Part shown: positions 50,743 through 60,177 of the stretch, one piece after another
Layout of the letters: every line of letters begins with the position of its first letter
Position numbering within the stretch: position 1 is the stretch's first letter
NCBI GenBank assembly: GCA_011365025.1
Contig: RDOF01000005.1
Span: forward strand, 1-64,000
DNA: 64,000 nucleotides
Source: Candidatus Thorarchaeota archaeon
GTDB taxonomy: Archaea > Asgardarchaeota > Thorarchaeia > Thorarchaeales > Thorarchaeaceae
Direction: 5' to 3'
Program-made: the position numbers and the translations under genes
The notes under the pieces: generated by a model
What the model saw: only the letters and a program-made list of their open reading frames with translations
Database searches by the model: none
What the model was told of the DNA's origin: nothing

Positions 50743-53700
50743 CTACTTTGTAGTGGCGAAACGAACGAAGTCCTCGTGAAGGACTCTTTCAAGTACTCGA
50801 ATCAAGGATTCTGCATTCTCCTTTGAGAATACCAAGGGCGGCTTAATCTTCAGAACATTATCGAAGGGGCCATCCGTACTCAGCAGGACTCCCAATTCCT
50901 TCATCCGATTGGCAACATAAGCCGCTTGATCTGTAGCTGGCTCCAATGTCGCCCGGTCCAAAATCAGCTCCACACCAATGAACAGGCCGAGACCCCGAAC
51001 ATCACCAATAATCGCATGCTTCTGTGAGAGCTCCTTAAGACGGGCCAAAAGGTGGTTGCCTACCTCAAGAGCGTGCTTCTGAAGCTGATGTTTCTCTATG
51101 ACTTCCAGAACTGCCAATCCCGCTGCACATGACACCGGGTTTCCTCCCGTTGTACTGAAGAACTCCATACCATTAGCAAAGGACTCAGCAATCTCTGCTG
51201 TGGTGACAACCGCAGCAAGAGGGTGACCGTTGCCAATTGGCTTGCCCATGGTGACAATATCAGGGACTACCCCTTGAGTTTCGAAACCCCAGAAATGAGT
51301 TCCAACTCGACCAAAGCCCACCTGAACCTCATCCGCAATACACACACCACCGGCACGTTGCACATGAGTAAAGGCATTCTGTAAATAGCCATCGGGAAAA
51401 ACAATCTGACCTCCACATCCCATCAACGATTCAAATATGAAAGCTGCTGGAGCTCTACCATCCCTCTCAAGTTTCTCAATGACTACCTCGAGGTCTCTTG
51501 CATATTTCTCCCCGGCGTCTTCGTCCGAATTCCTGTAAGCTCCCCTGTAGGGGTCAGGCATCCTAACGGCGTGCACAAATGGTGGGGGACCTTTGCCACC
51601 CGGGCCATTGTGCTTGTAAGGGCTTATGTCAACGAGTGTGCCTGTATTTCCGTGGTATGCATTGTCAATAACTATGATATCCTTTCGCCTTGTGTGGGTT
51701 CGTGCAAGGCGCAAGGCGAGTTCGTTTGCCTCGCTTCCGCTATTAACGAAGAAGCACACACGAAGAGGTTCAGGCAGAGTTGAACATAGGTATTGAGCAT
51801 ACTGAACCAGACTCTCGTGCAGATAGCGTGTGTTGGTGTTAAGCACAGCAGCCTGCTCTGCAATTGCCCTAACGACTGCTGGGTGCGAGTGACCAATGTG
51901 CGGAACATTATTTCTTGCATCAAGGTACTGTCGTCCCTCCTCATCGTAGAGGTACTGCTTGTATCCCCGAACTATCTGCAATGGTTCCCTGTAGGAGATG
52001 CTTAGGTTTGAGCAAAAGAGACTCTTCCTGAGCTGCAAGATTTCGCTCTTTGACAGTCTGGTGTCTCTCAACTCGTCCTCGGGTAGCATTAGTATGAGAT
52101 TGGGATTGGGACATACGCTTAACCAGGTTCTTCGATGACTTGGTCGTGCAACGCCAGGAAAATCATCCTTCCAATCGAATATGTCGGCAATAATCTGAAA
52201 ATGTAGATGAGGAGGCCACCCACCATTGGAGGGGGGCGTACCCACCGTCGCGATACGTTCACCCTTCCTGATTCTCTGCTTTGGAGAGAGCTCAGCGAGA
52301 GAAGCCTCACTAAGATGAGCATAGAGTGTGTAGAACCTTAGTCCTGACTCACCAATCTCATGTTCAAGGATTACAGTTGGTCCATTGTCAAAGGGCCCGG
52401 GATTGTTGCCTAAACTATGAACAACTCCATCAAGCGGAGCCAGAATTCCGGTTTCCGGTTCCAAAAATAAGTCCAATGCAGTATGAATCGTCCTTGATTC
52501 AGGCCCCAGATCACTTGTAACTGAATACAGACCACTCTGATACATCAATCGAGCTTCGTTATACCGACCAATCAAGTAGTCTGACCCAGAAACCCGCTTG
52601 AACTCATCGATGACTTGTGCAAAGGATTGGGCAGAGGAAAACACATCTGGGTTACTGATATCCCTACTTCCAATACTTAGGTCAATAACCGCGTGGGGAG
52701 CGCTCCTCAAATTAAATTCAACAAGAGGACCGATTTGAGCTTGATTCTCTAACAGCCAGTTCTCAACCTCTGCACTCCTTGGACATGGAACGAGACCGCA
52801 TGCCTCCCGAAAGAGGTATGACGCAAATCTTGGATGGACTCCCTTAAGCATATCCAATGCAGCCCAAGCCAGCCTTTCACTCACCACAAGGTAGTCGTTC
52901 TCTGGCTCGAGGCTCTTCTGGTGCGCACTCACGCAGACGCTGGTGATTAAGCGACCACAAATAAGGAGGAAGAGAATGTTAAGCTCTTCCTCAGTCAGTG
53001 GGAATTGCGAGTGATAGCCGCTGATAACCAGTGCTGCTGCAGTCAGAGGGTCGCTCTTACCCATGATTGCGTAAGTCGCCGCCACAGCAATTTCGAAGAT
53101 CGTACATGAGTGAACCATGTCTCCAAAATCAAGAAGCCCAAAGCTTCGTTCAGACTCGGAATAGGCATTATCTATAATGATGTTGTAATCATTCCCGTCG
53201 CTGTGGATGACACTATGTCGAAGTGACGGGAGGCAAGGCAGAACCTCGGTTTCAAAGGCAGTCAGGAAGTGGTCAATAACATCTTGCCTTTCCTTTTCCA
53301 CAATCAGATCCTTGTACTTGTGTATCACAGAAGCCGCGTTCTTCATATCCCAGTACAATTCTCGGTGGGACCCTGGGTGAGTGAAATCAGCCAGACAACC
53401 GCTTACTCTTCCCATGAATCTCCCAAGGTCTCGGAGAAGCTCAGGTGAATGAGGATTCGTTCTGGCAAGGAGTCTACCTGACAGATAGGAGAGGAGTCGC
53501 ACGAAGTGACTTTCGCCCTTCGAATCAGGAACAATAGAAATGAACTCGTCAGACTTTGAGGCAATGGGAACGGGACAAGTGACTATCCCCTTCTCGCTAA
53601 TGTGCATCATTGCTTCGTTTTGAAACTCAATAGCACTTCTGTCTTCTGAGGTAGCAGAGATCTTGAGAACAAAGCTCTCACCGGTATCAGTTGTGATTCG

Positions 53701-53823
53701 AAAATTCCTGTCACGTTCGCTAGGAAGTTCTTCCAAAGCGCCCTCTACCCCAAAAAGATCGTAGGCAATTTTGGACGCTTCACCAAGACCAAAGCTTGGA
53801 CGTTCTTCATCTCTATCTAACAA
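50743..53823 (-). CDS. Fusion: APH-type kinase, M23 peptidase-like domain, class III aminotransferase
   Basis: 1026 residues in three domains. Residues 1-350 are an APH/hydroxylysine-kinase-like domain (HSDGNDYN at 207-214; LLDFGD at 230-235). Residues 430-570 are an M23/LytM-like domain (HTALD at 447-451, YAHLS, PPHLHF at 538-542). Residues 600-1020 are a class III PLP aminotransferase ([36 protein letters not shown] with the PLP Lys). In relatives of AGPHD1 and AGXT2L the first and third activities phosphorylate hydroxylysine or ethanolamine and then remove phosphate and ammonia. That is the likely role. Why an M23 fold sits in a cytosolic protein is unclear. Confidence 0.9.
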   Translation of the reverse strand: MLDRDEERPSFGLGEASKIAYDLFGVEGALEELPSERDRNFRITTDTGESFVLKISATSEDRSAIEFQNEAMMHISEKGIVTCPVPIASKSDEFISIVPDSKGESHFVRLLSYLSGRLLARTNPHSPELLRDLGRFMGRVSGCLADFTHPGSHRELYWDMKNAASVIHKYKDLIVEKERQDVIDHFLTAFETEVLPCLPSLRHSVIHSDGNDYNIIIDNAYSESERSFGLLDFGDMVHSCTIFEIAVAATYAIMGKSDPLTAAALVISGYHSQFPLTEEELNILFLLICGRLITSVCVSAHQKSLEPENDYLVVSERLAWAALDMLKGVHPRFASYLFREACGLVPCPRSAEVENWLLENQAQIGPLVEFNLRSAPHAVIDLSIGSRDISNPDVFSSAQSFAQVIDEFKRVSGSDYLIGRYNEARLMYQSGLYSVTSDLGPESRTIHTALDLFLEPETGILAPLDGVVHSLGNNPGPFDNGPTVILEHEIGESGLRFYTLYAHLSEASLAELSPKQRIRKGERIATVGTPPSNGGWPPHLHFQIIADIFDWKDDFPGVARPSHRRTWLSVCPNPNLILMLPEDELRDTRLSKSEILQLRKSLFCSNLSISYREPLQIVRGYKQYLYDEEGRQYLDARNNVPHIGHSHPAVVRAIAEQAAVLNTNTRYLHESLVQYAQYLCSTLPEPLRVCFFVNSGSEANELALRLARTHTRRKDIIVIDNAYHGNTGTLVDISPYKHNGPGGKGPPPFVHAVRMPDPYRGAYRNSDEDAGEKYARDLEVVIEKLERDGRAPAAFIFESLMGCGGQIVFPDGYLQNAFTHVQRAGGVCIADEVQVGFGRVGTHFWGFETQGVVPDIVTMGKPIGNGHPLAAVVTTAEIAESFANGMEFFSTTGGNPVSCAAGLAVLEVIEKHQLQKHALEVGNHLLARLKELSQKHAIIGDVRGLGLFIGVELILDRATLEPATDQAAYVANRMKELGVLLSTDGPFDNVLKIKPPLVFSKENAESLIRVLERVLHEDFVRFATTK

Positions 53824-53935
53824 GGGCCAAGTCTCCTATCGTTCCAGCACTTTGACCAATGAGCACTAAACTCTGCCGGAAGGCTACCCGTGAGATAGTT
53901 GGAGAAACATAGGAAACTCGGAAAGAGAATTGGAA

Positions 53936-53976
53936 AGGTCTCACTCTGAGCATGGCATTCACCTTGAGTGAGACCT
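53936..53976. terminator. 10-bp inverted repeat between trpB2 and the fusion gene
   Basis: AGGTCTCACT (53936-53945) and AGTGAGACCT (53967-53976) are perfect inverted arms with a 21-base loop. It lies 21 bases after the trpB2 stop and 113 bases before the fusion start, on the same transcript direction. It could end the trpB2 message or control the fusion gene. Confidence 0.45.
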
Positions 53977-53997
53977 AATGATGAGAGGAGAATCTTG

Positions 53998-55368
53998 TTA
54001 TGCTGTCTGCTCTTTGGCAACCTCTCTACTTCTAACTTCGGACAGGTTTGCATCCTGAACGAGTGCACCGTCCATCAATGCGCCATATGCGTTCATGTCG
54101 AAGTGCCCATGCCCAGAGAGATTGAATACAATGGTAGGAGATTCGCCACTACTCTTGGCCGCTCGCGCCATGTCTATTGCAGCCTTGATTGCATGAGCAG
54201 ACTCAGGAGCTGGAATTACACCCTCTGCTTTGGCAAAGAAAAGGGCCGATTCAAGCACCTCAATCTGCTCATATGCGATTGCACTAATTCGACCTTCATT
54301 GAGTAGAGCGCTAATACTCGGTGCAACCCCATGATATCTCAGTCCGCCAGCATGGATCGGTGGCGGTGTGAAATCCCTGCCCAAGCTGTGCATCTTGATT
54401 AATGGAGTCATCCCAGCAGTGTCGCCAAAATCATACTTGTACTCGCCCTTTGTCATTGATGGACAAGCAGTTGGCTCAACGGCTATGAACTCGGTCGAGG
54501 TAAATCGATTATCAGCCATAAAGGGGTAGGAAATTCCTGCGAAGTTGCTGCCGCCGCCGACGCATCCTATGATGGCATCAGGCACCTTATCAACTCTCTC
54601 AAGTTGAAGGACAACTTCCTGTCCAATGACAGATTGATGAAGCAATACATGGTTTAGCACAGAGCCTATAGTGTACTTTGTGTCCTCATTAGCCATGGTA
54701 TCTTCAAGAGCCTCGCTAATCGCAATGCCCAAGGTTCCGGGATGGTCAGGGCTCTCGGCATTAATTCTTCTGCCGAATTCCGTTCTGTCAGATGGACTTG
54801 GAACTATATTGGCTCCATAAGACCTCATCATTATACCACGATAGGCTTTTTGCTGGTAACTGATTCGCACCATGTACACCATTGCTTTGAGCCCAAAGTG
54901 GGCGCATGATAGTGCCACGGCGCTTCCCCATTGACCTGCGCCAGTTTCGGTGGCCAATCTGGTGATGCCTTCATTCCGTGCATAGAAAGCCTGAGCCAAA
55001 GCGGTGTTGAGCTTATGGCTGCCTGTGGGCGATACATCCTCACGTTTGTAGTAAATGCGTGCCGGAGTATTCAGGGCTTCCTCAAGCCCGACAGCCCTTT
55101 GAAGTGGAGTAGGCCTTCCATACCTCATGTACCCCTCTCGGACTTCTTCGGGTATCGGCACATGTTTGTCCATCGTCACTTCCTGTTTCACACACTCAGC
55201 CGCAAAGATTGCCATCAGGGCATCTGGACCGATAGGCTCTCCGGTCCTTGGATCAAGGGGAGGGGCCAGGGGCTCTTTGAGGTGAGGCAGGATGTTGACG
55301 TAATGCGTTGGTACTTCATCAATATCCAGTAGGATTCTACTTCTTCTAGTCAACTCTGTACTCTCCAT
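53998..55368 (-). CDS. trpB: Tryptophan synthase beta chain, TrpB2 type
   Basis: 456 residues. The PLP lysine is K119 in GSHKLNTA, and the phosphate loop is GCVGGGSNFAG. ETGAGQWGSA, VLNHVLLHQSVIGQE and NLSGHGHFD are standard. The longer N-terminus (to about residue 110) and RIYYKRED mark the TrpB2 group, which often lacks a neighbouring trpA and condenses indole or related substrates with serine or phosphoserine. No trpA or other trp gene is in view, so it may scavenge indole or act on another amino acid. A TATA-like GATATAACC lies just upstream of the ATG. Confidence 0.93.
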   Translation of the reverse strand: MESTELTRRSRILLDIDEVPTHYVNILPHLKEPLAPPLDPRTGEPIGPDALMAIFAAECVKQEVTMDKHVPIPEEVREGYMRYGRPTPLQRAVGLEEALNTPARIYYKREDVSPTGSHKLNTALAQAFYARNEGITRLATETGAGQWGSAVALSCAHFGLKAMVYMVRISYQQKAYRGIMMRSYGANIVPSPSDRTEFGRRINAESPDHPGTLGIAISEALEDTMANEDTKYTIGSVLNHVLLHQSVIGQEVVLQLERVDKVPDAIIGCVGGGSNFAGISYPFMADNRFTSTEFIAVEPTACPSMTKGEYKYDFGDTAGMTPLIKMHSLGRDFTPPPIHAGGLRYHGVAPSISALLNEGRISAIAYEQIEVLESALFFAKAEGVIPAPESAHAIKAAIDMARAAKSSGESPTIVFNLSGHGHFDMNAYGALMDGALVQDANLSEVRSREVAKEQTA

Positions 55369-55675
55369 TATTGGTTATATCAAATGGCCCTCTCCTCTGA
55401 CAAGGAAAGCGAAACAGCTGATTTGGCCTAGGCGCCACTGAACCAGCAATTTCCGGAAAACAAGTCGGTGCTAGCGTTGAGTGTGTGATATATGGAATCT
55501 TTACTAGAAGGGCCTCTCTCGGCCCGCAATCCATTGGTAATAACGCACGCTCATTCTTTCACATCCTTTGGAAAGGGTTGACCATCGCCTTCAAAACCCC
55601 CTAATAAAGATGTTCTTTAATGTACTAAAATGTATATTTCTGTACATCGAACTGCTGCTCTCGTATGGTTATCCA
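55369..55675. other. Intergenic region between trpB2 and the Lrp gene
   Basis: 307 bases without a gene. GGGCC-TCTCTC-GGCCC at 55510-55525 is a GC-rich hairpin that could end the Lrp transcript coming from the right. ATGTAC (55620-55625) and GTACAT (55642-55647) are inverted arms, an operator-like arrangement close to the Lrp stop. Nothing else stands out. Confidence 0.4.
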
Positions 55676-56191
55676 CTAGGGCCTTAGGTTTCTCAGCTCC
55701 AATGTGTCTAAGTACGTATCAAGGGCAAACATCGTGAGCGTTCGTTCCACTGCAGGAATCTCTCTAAGAAAATCGACAATGAATTGGTTCATCTCACTGA
55801 CATCCTTGGTGCGAACTTTTAGCAGGACGTCAAATTCCCCACTCAAGACATGGACCTCCTGAACTAAGGGATGTTTGGCAATCTCTTCGCAGAACTCCCT
55901 TTGAGAGAGTACACCTCTCTGACCGGGTGCGCGATACCTGACCGTCACAAGGATTATGCCAAGAGTGGTTCTTCCTAGTTTTGTGGGATCCACAACTGCA
56001 GTGTACTGCTTAATCACGCCCTCGGTCTTGAGCCGTCTCATTCTCGCGTGAATTGTTGATACACCCTTGTCTATTTCCTTGGCAATGTCCGCAAGGCTCA
56101 TTCTGCCGTCTCGCTGGAGAAGTCTGAGAATCTGGATGTCAGTATCATCAATCTTCGCATCAAGACGAGATGCTGAAGGTTCTTCGGTCAT
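55676..56191 (-). CDS. Lrp/AsnC family transcriptional regulator
   Basis: 171 residues. The N-terminal helix-turn-helix is IDDTDIQILRLLQRDGRMSL followed by DIAKEIDKGVSTIHARMRRLKTEGVI. The C-terminal RAM ligand-binding domain runs from TTLGIILVTVRYRA to the end (VHVLSGEFDVLLKVRTKD). Such proteins sense amino acids and control nitrogen genes. It is divergent from glutamine synthetase with about 100 bases between starts, so GS is the obvious target. Confidence 0.93.
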   Translation of the reverse strand: MTEEPSASRLDAKIDDTDIQILRLLQRDGRMSLADIAKEIDKGVSTIHARMRRLKTEGVIKQYTAVVDPTKLGRTTLGIILVTVRYRAPGQRGVLSQREFCEEIAKHPLVQEVHVLSGEFDVLLKVRTKDVSEMNQFIVDFLREIPAVERTLTMFALDTYLDTLELRNLRP

Positions 56192-56292
56192 AGTGGAATA
56201 TTGTGGAAATAAACTGAAATAAATTCCGTTTTCGGCCGGATAATTTTATACAATATTGAATCTTGACGGAATCTCATGAGAGGTGCACATAT
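56192..56292. promoter_or_regulatory. Divergent Lrp / glutamine synthetase promoter
   Basis: A TATA-like TTTTATAC at about 56244-56251 points toward GS; the expected start site is near 56275 and an SD (AGAGGTG, 56279-56285) follows. Two AATATTG-containing sites, GGAATATTGTGG (56193-56204) and the palindromic CAATATTG (56251-56258), could bind Lrp. The first is next to the Lrp ATG, as expected for autoregulation. Confidence 0.5.
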
Positions 56293-57588
56293 TTGACTTC
56301 ATATCAAGAACCAGAATTTCTCAGGCTGGTCTTTGCGTCAATAACAGGAACCACACACAGCGTAGAGATTGGAGAGGATGGCATTGAAGAAGCCCTAAGA
56401 GAAGGCGCATTCTTTGATGGTTCTTCTGTAAGAGGATACGCCTCAGTGAACTCAAGCGACCTGCTGTTGAAGCCAGCCTTGCGAGATGTCATGCACCTTC
56501 CATGGTCACCTAACGTGGCCGTTATGCCGTGTGGCGTGTTTGATACTTCAGGGAAAATGCATCCCCGAGACCCAAGACGTGCCCTCGGAGGTGTCGCAGA
56601 AAGTGCCTTGGCTAAGGGTCTGAAGCTTGTTGTGGGAAGCGAGCTGGAGTTCTTTCTTGTTCGCAGACTGCATGACAGAACCATTGAGCCGGCTGATTCT
56701 GGAAGCTACTTCGCGACAACGCCCTCTGATGGAGCACTCATGTTGAGAAGAAAAGTGTTCAAAACCCTGAAGGCATTCGGCATTTCGGCCACGACCCATC
56801 ATCATGAGGTAGCACCAGGTCAGCAGGAGATAGGTCTGCGACACACAGATGCGACAGAAGCAGCAGACCATGTCATGATGTCCAAGATGGCTATCGCTGA
56901 GCTGGCTGCAGCAGAGGGGCTCACTGCCACCTTCATGCCAAAGCCCTTTCCGAGAGTCAACGGAAGTGGGATGCACATCCACCTTAGCCTCTGGGACACT
57001 GAATGCAATCAGAACCTCTTTGCAGGTGCCCCTGGGGAGTTGTCAAGTATTGCCAAGTGCTTCGTTGCGGGACTCTTGGAGCATGCCGCTTCATTGGCAG
57101 CAATTGTTGCGCCAACTGTCAACTCCTTCAAGAGGCTCCGGCCGGGATACGAAGCACCTACGCGCATTGCATGGGGCCCCCTGAACAGAACAACCATGAT
57201 TAGGGTGCCTCAATATAATGGGTCGAAAGGTAAGGCGAGAATTGAGTTCCGATGTCCAGACCCATTGTGTAGTCCCCATTTGGCCTTTGCAGCAGTACTG
57301 GCAGCGGGTCTAGACGGTATCGATAAGGCACTTGTTCCACCAGACCCATCAAGAGAAAACCTATTCAAACCGGGACATGAAAGCAAGTCCTTGCCAGAAA
57401 CCTTGGGAGATGCATTAGGAGAACTCTCGAGAGATAGCGTCCTGCGATCTGCTTTGGGCCCCAGCCTTGTGGACACCTATATCGATCTTCGAGAATCTGA
57501 ATGGAGGGAGTATATTGAGCAGCACGCTGGACGAAGCTCTGCAGAAGTCACAGAATGGGAGATATCAAGGTATCTTCTCGCAAACTAG
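56293..57588 (+). CDS. glnA: Glutamine synthetase, type I
   Basis: 431 residues from the TTG at 56293, which has AGAGGTG seven bases upstream; the longer frame to 56263 would begin at or before the expected transcription start. Motifs: FFDGSSVRGYASVNSSDLLL (Asp-50-type loop), GSELEFFLV (metal Glu), HHEVAPGQQEIG, NGSGMHIHLSLW, NSFKRLRPGYEAP and ARIEFRCPDP. It condenses glutamate, ammonia and ATP to glutamine in the cytosol. No adenylylation Tyr motif is seen. With the ammonia-releasing fusion enzyme nearby it fits nitrogen salvage. Confidence 0.93.
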   Translation: MTSYQEPEFLRLVFASITGTTHSVEIGEDGIEEALREGAFFDGSSVRGYASVNSSDLLLKPALRDVMHLPWSPNVAVMPCGVFDTSGKMHPRDPRRALGGVAESALAKGLKLVVGSELEFFLVRRLHDRTIEPADSGSYFATTPSDGALMLRRKVFKTLKAFGISATTHHHEVAPGQQEIGLRHTDATEAADHVMMSKMAIAELAAAEGLTATFMPKPFPRVNGSGMHIHLSLWDTECNQNLFAGAPGELSSIAKCFVAGLLEHAASLAAIVAPTVNSFKRLRPGYEAPTRIAWGPLNRTTMIRVPQYNGSKGKARIEFRCPDPLCSPHLAFAAVLAAGLDGIDKALVPPDPSRENLFKPGHESKSLPETLGDALGELSRDSVLRSALGPSLVDTYIDLRESEWREYIEQHAGRSSAEVTEWEISRYLLAN

Positions 57589-57687
57589 CTTTGATGACGG
57601 TTGTGTTTCACCCTAGGCGCAACTCTCCAAAAGACTTCTTAGACGGATTGAGTAATAATTCCATCAGCACACTCAGAGGAAAATGGA

Positions 57688-58113
57688 ATGACAGGATACG
57701 AGAGTGTAGAGCAATTCAAGGAAATATTCAATGAGTTTTGGAAGAGAGCAAGAGAAGTCACAGAAGTCATGGATAAGATGAAGAAGGAGAAGATTATCGT
57801 TCGATTTGATATTGAACAACCCGATGTCAAGCTCTGGATAAACTTCCGTGACCCCGGACCGGACGGCGAGCTAGGGACTCTGTCTTGGGAATCTGATGTG
57901 GAGCCCAATGTTGCTGTATGGTCACTCTCCCAAACAACCAACAAGTTCTGGCAAGGAAAGCTAAGCACTGCTTCCGCCGTTGCAAAGGGAGAAGTGAAAA
58001 TCTCCGGCTCAGCAATGAAGGCTATTTCACTTGCATCAAAGATCAAACCTTTATTCCCAGTTTATAGAGAGGTTCTAAAGGACCTTGGTTTGAGTCAGTT
58101 TGTAATTGAGTAG
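57688..58113 (+). CDS. SCP2-like sterol-carrier-fold protein
   Basis: 141 residues. A helical N-terminus, central strands (IIVRFDIEQPDVKLWINFRD) and the C-terminal SCP2 pattern (FWQGKLSTASAVAKGEVKISGSAMKAISL split by a short loop). SCP2 folds bind lipids or acyl-CoA. It has GGAAAATGG near the ATG. The DUF1858 gene follows about 100 bases later. Confidence 0.8.
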   Translation: MTGYESVEQFKEIFNEFWKRAREVTEVMDKMKKEKIIVRFDIEQPDVKLWINFRDPGPDGELGTLSWESDVEPNVAVWSLSQTTNKFWQGKLSTASAVAKGEVKISGSAMKAISLASKIKPLFPVYREVLKDLGLSQFVIE

Positions 58114-58214
58114 CGCAGGGAAAAAGTGACCAGATACTAAAACATAAAAGGCGAATTGATTGAGCTTACGACAGAATAATTCACCATAGTTAATATTGGA
58201 AGTAGGTGAACATA

Positions 58215-58424
58215 ATGGCTGAAACAATAACCAAAGAAATGACAATTGCTGAAGTAGTAATGAAGTGGCCACAAACAGCTGGGACCTTCATGGAGTGGGG
58301 TCTACACTGCTATGGATGTGCAGTCGCTAAGTTCGAGAACATCGAACAAGGGGCAGTAGCACATGGCATTGATCCTGAGAAGCTAGTTAAAGCCCTCAAC
58401 GAAACAGTCGAAGCAAAAGCGTAG
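58215..58424 (+). CDS. DUF1858 domain protein
   Basis: 69 residues from the ATG at 58215, chosen because TAGGTGA is six bases upstream. The DUF1858 pattern is complete: TIAEVVMKWPQTAGTFMEWG followed by LHCYGC and a second helix pair. The CxxC pair probably binds an Fe-S cluster or forms a redox disulfide. These proteins often accompany hybrid-cluster or redox enzymes, but none is adjacent here. A strong terminator follows. Confidence 0.87.
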   Translation: MAETITKEMTIAEVVMKWPQTAGTFMEWGLHCYGCAVAKFENIEQGAVAHGIDPEKLVKALNETVEAKA

Positions 58425-58440
58425 ATGCTTCATATGCGAT

Positions 58441-58480
58441 CGGGGGACGAGTTGCCCCCGTTCTTCTGTTCTTATTCTTT
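58441..58480 (+). terminator. Intrinsic-like terminator after the DUF1858 gene
   Basis: CGGGGG (58441-58446) and CCCCCG (58455-58460) form a perfect stem with an eight-base loop, then a T-rich tract (TTCTTCTGTTCTTATTCTTT). It is among the clearest terminators in the window. Confidence 0.72.
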
Positions 58481-58491
58481 CGTCCCGACTA

Positions 58492-59199
58492 TTAATCTGA
58501 ACTCCTAGCTGGGCGGATATTTTCCTTAATTTGCTGCACCCTTTTGTCGAGAGCCCTTATGCCCAGAACAACTGCGTAGAACAAATAAACGCCGACAAGC
58601 GCCAGTAGGACTGCAAATAGCAGTAAATACGTGGACATTGAAGTTGGCAACATTGAAATCATGAAGGAGAAGCCAGAGCCAACGAAGGCCAGAATGGCAA
58701 GGCAGGCGTTCCACCCAATATTCTCAGTGGATCGACAACTAAGAGAGCAATAGGGCCTCATGGCACCGTCGAATAGCCACACTTGAGCATTCTTCATTCC
58801 GCACCAGACGCACGCATATGGCCAAGATTGAGAATCGTCATCAGGGTCCAGGTAGATGTTTCTCTTGTCCTGGTTAGCGTAGCCCACTCCAACCAGATAG
58901 AGCGAGTATCCTCCAAAGGAAAGGAACAGCAAAGCAGGGAGCAGGAGCAATAGCTCATTATCAGAGATGACAAATAGGACCGAAACAACTCCGGCTACCA
59001 GAAGAATCGGTGCATTGCAGAGGTTCTTTCTCAGCTCACCGGCTGCGGTGCATTCTGACGAGCAATATCGGATTGGCATGTAGACAACAGGTCCGTCTGG
59101 TCGCCTTCCACACCAGGCGCATCTGATATCCGTTCCAGCATGGTCGCCCGATTCACGCCACCTCAAATCCAAAACACCTACAGGAAATGAGGCAATCAA
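58492..59199 (-). CDS. Zinc-finger membrane protein with two Cys clusters
   Basis: 235 residues. Two treble-clef-like zinc sites, CAWCGRRPDGPVVYMPIRYC with CSSEC (residues 27-50) and CVWCGMKNAQVWLF with CSLSC (about 129-154), are each followed by a pair of hydrophobic helices. The pattern suggests an internal duplication. CxxCGxxNAQ is shared with the protein at 41379. Probably cytosolic zinc fingers on a membrane base. Function unknown. Confidence 0.72.
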   Translation of the reverse strand: MIASFPVGVLDLRWRESGDHAGTDIRCAWCGRRPDGPVVYMPIRYCSSECTAAGELRKNLCNAPILLVAGVVSVLFVISDNELLLLLPALLFLSFGGYSLYLVGVGYANQDKRNIYLDPDDDSQSWPYACVWCGMKNAQVWLFDGAMRPYCSLSCRSTENIGWNACLAILAFVGSGFSFMISMLPTSMSTYLLLFAVLLALVGVYLFYAVVLGIRALDKRVQQIKENIRPARSSD

Positions 59200-59214
59200 G
59201 AATTTAAAGACGAG

Positions 59215-60069
59215 CTACTCCTCTGTAGGCTTTGTCCGACCATAGAGTCGACCGGTTTCTTCCTCGGTCATTTCAAAGCTGTATTCAGAACTTGGAAAGA
59301 TGCCTTCGCGTACCTCTGAGGAATACTCCTTTACTGCATTTGCAATAGTCTCTCGAATGTTTGCATATCGCTTTACGAACTTCGGCTTGAAGTCCTGAAA
59401 GAGCCCAAGCATATCATGAAGAACTAGCACTTGCCCGTCGCAGTGAGGTCCTGCACCGATTCCTATTGTGGGAATTCCAACAGATTCCGTGATCATCTTG
59501 GCCGTTTCTGAAGGCACAAGTTCGATTACCAGAGAGAATGCTCCTGCCGCCTCAAGCTGCTGTGCTTGCTTTACAAGTTTCTGAGCTGTTTCCGCAGTCT
59601 TGCCCTGAATCCGGTATCCGCCCATCTCAAAAATGGATTGCGGCGTTAGCCCTATGTGGCCCATAACAGGAATTCCCGAATCGACAACAGTGGCAACAAT
59701 GTCCACAACTCTTCCTGCGCCTTCAATCTTTACAGCCTCAGCACCACCTTCTTGAAGCATCAATGCGCAGTTTTCCAAAGCCTGTTCTCCACTAACTTTG
59801 TAGGTCATGAAAGGCATATCGCCAATAATCAATGAATTTGGACGCGCACGAGCAACTGCTGCGCTGTGATGAATGACATCATCAAGAGTGACCGGCACGG
59901 TACTCTCATAGCCCAGGAGGGCATTTCCCACTGAGTCCCCTACAAGAATCATATCAACTCCGCATTCGCTAAGAATGGCGGCAGATGGAGCGTCGTAGGC
60001 AGTAAGCATTACAATCTTCTTGCCTTTCTTCTTCATCTCTCGTATTTTGAAAGTAGTCACTCGAGCCAC
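59215..60069 (-). CDS. panB: 3-methyl-2-oxobutanoate hydroxymethyltransferase
   Basis: 284 residues from the GTG at 60069 (VARVTTFKIREMKKKG); the frame is open to an ATG at 60120, but a TATATATA box lies within that extension, so the shorter form is preferred. Motifs: MLTAYDAPSAAI, LVGDSVGNALLGY (metal Asp), GDMPFMTY, EGGAEAVKIEG (Lys and Glu), GHIGLTPQ, LVIELVPSE and IGIGAGPHCDGQVLVLHD. It makes ketopantoate from ketoisovalerate and methylene-tetrahydropterin for coenzyme A. No panE or other CoA gene is adjacent. Confidence 0.95.
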   Translation of the reverse strand: MARVTTFKIREMKKKGKKIVMLTAYDAPSAAILSECGVDMILVGDSVGNALLGYESTVPVTLDDVIHHSAAVARARPNSLIIGDMPFMTYKVSGEQALENCALMLQEGGAEAVKIEGAGRVVDIVATVVDSGIPVMGHIGLTPQSIFEMGGYRIQGKTAETAQKLVKQAQQLEAAGAFSLVIELVPSETAKMITESVGIPTIGIGAGPHCDGQVLVLHDMLGLFQDFKPKFVKRYANIRETIANAVKEYSSEVREGIFPSSEYSFEMTEEETGRLYGRTKPTEE

Positions 60070-60177
60070 TATGAATTCCCACTTCTTTCTGGTGCAATCA
60101 ATTATATATACAGTTCCCAAATCGAACTCATATTGTATATACTAATTGCTGATTTCGACCATTTTCATCGCACATGC

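Noticed and set aside
50743..50752. GTAGTACTAC palindrome at the convergent stops near 50.74 kb
   Set aside because: Formed by the overlapping stop codons and too short to interpret.
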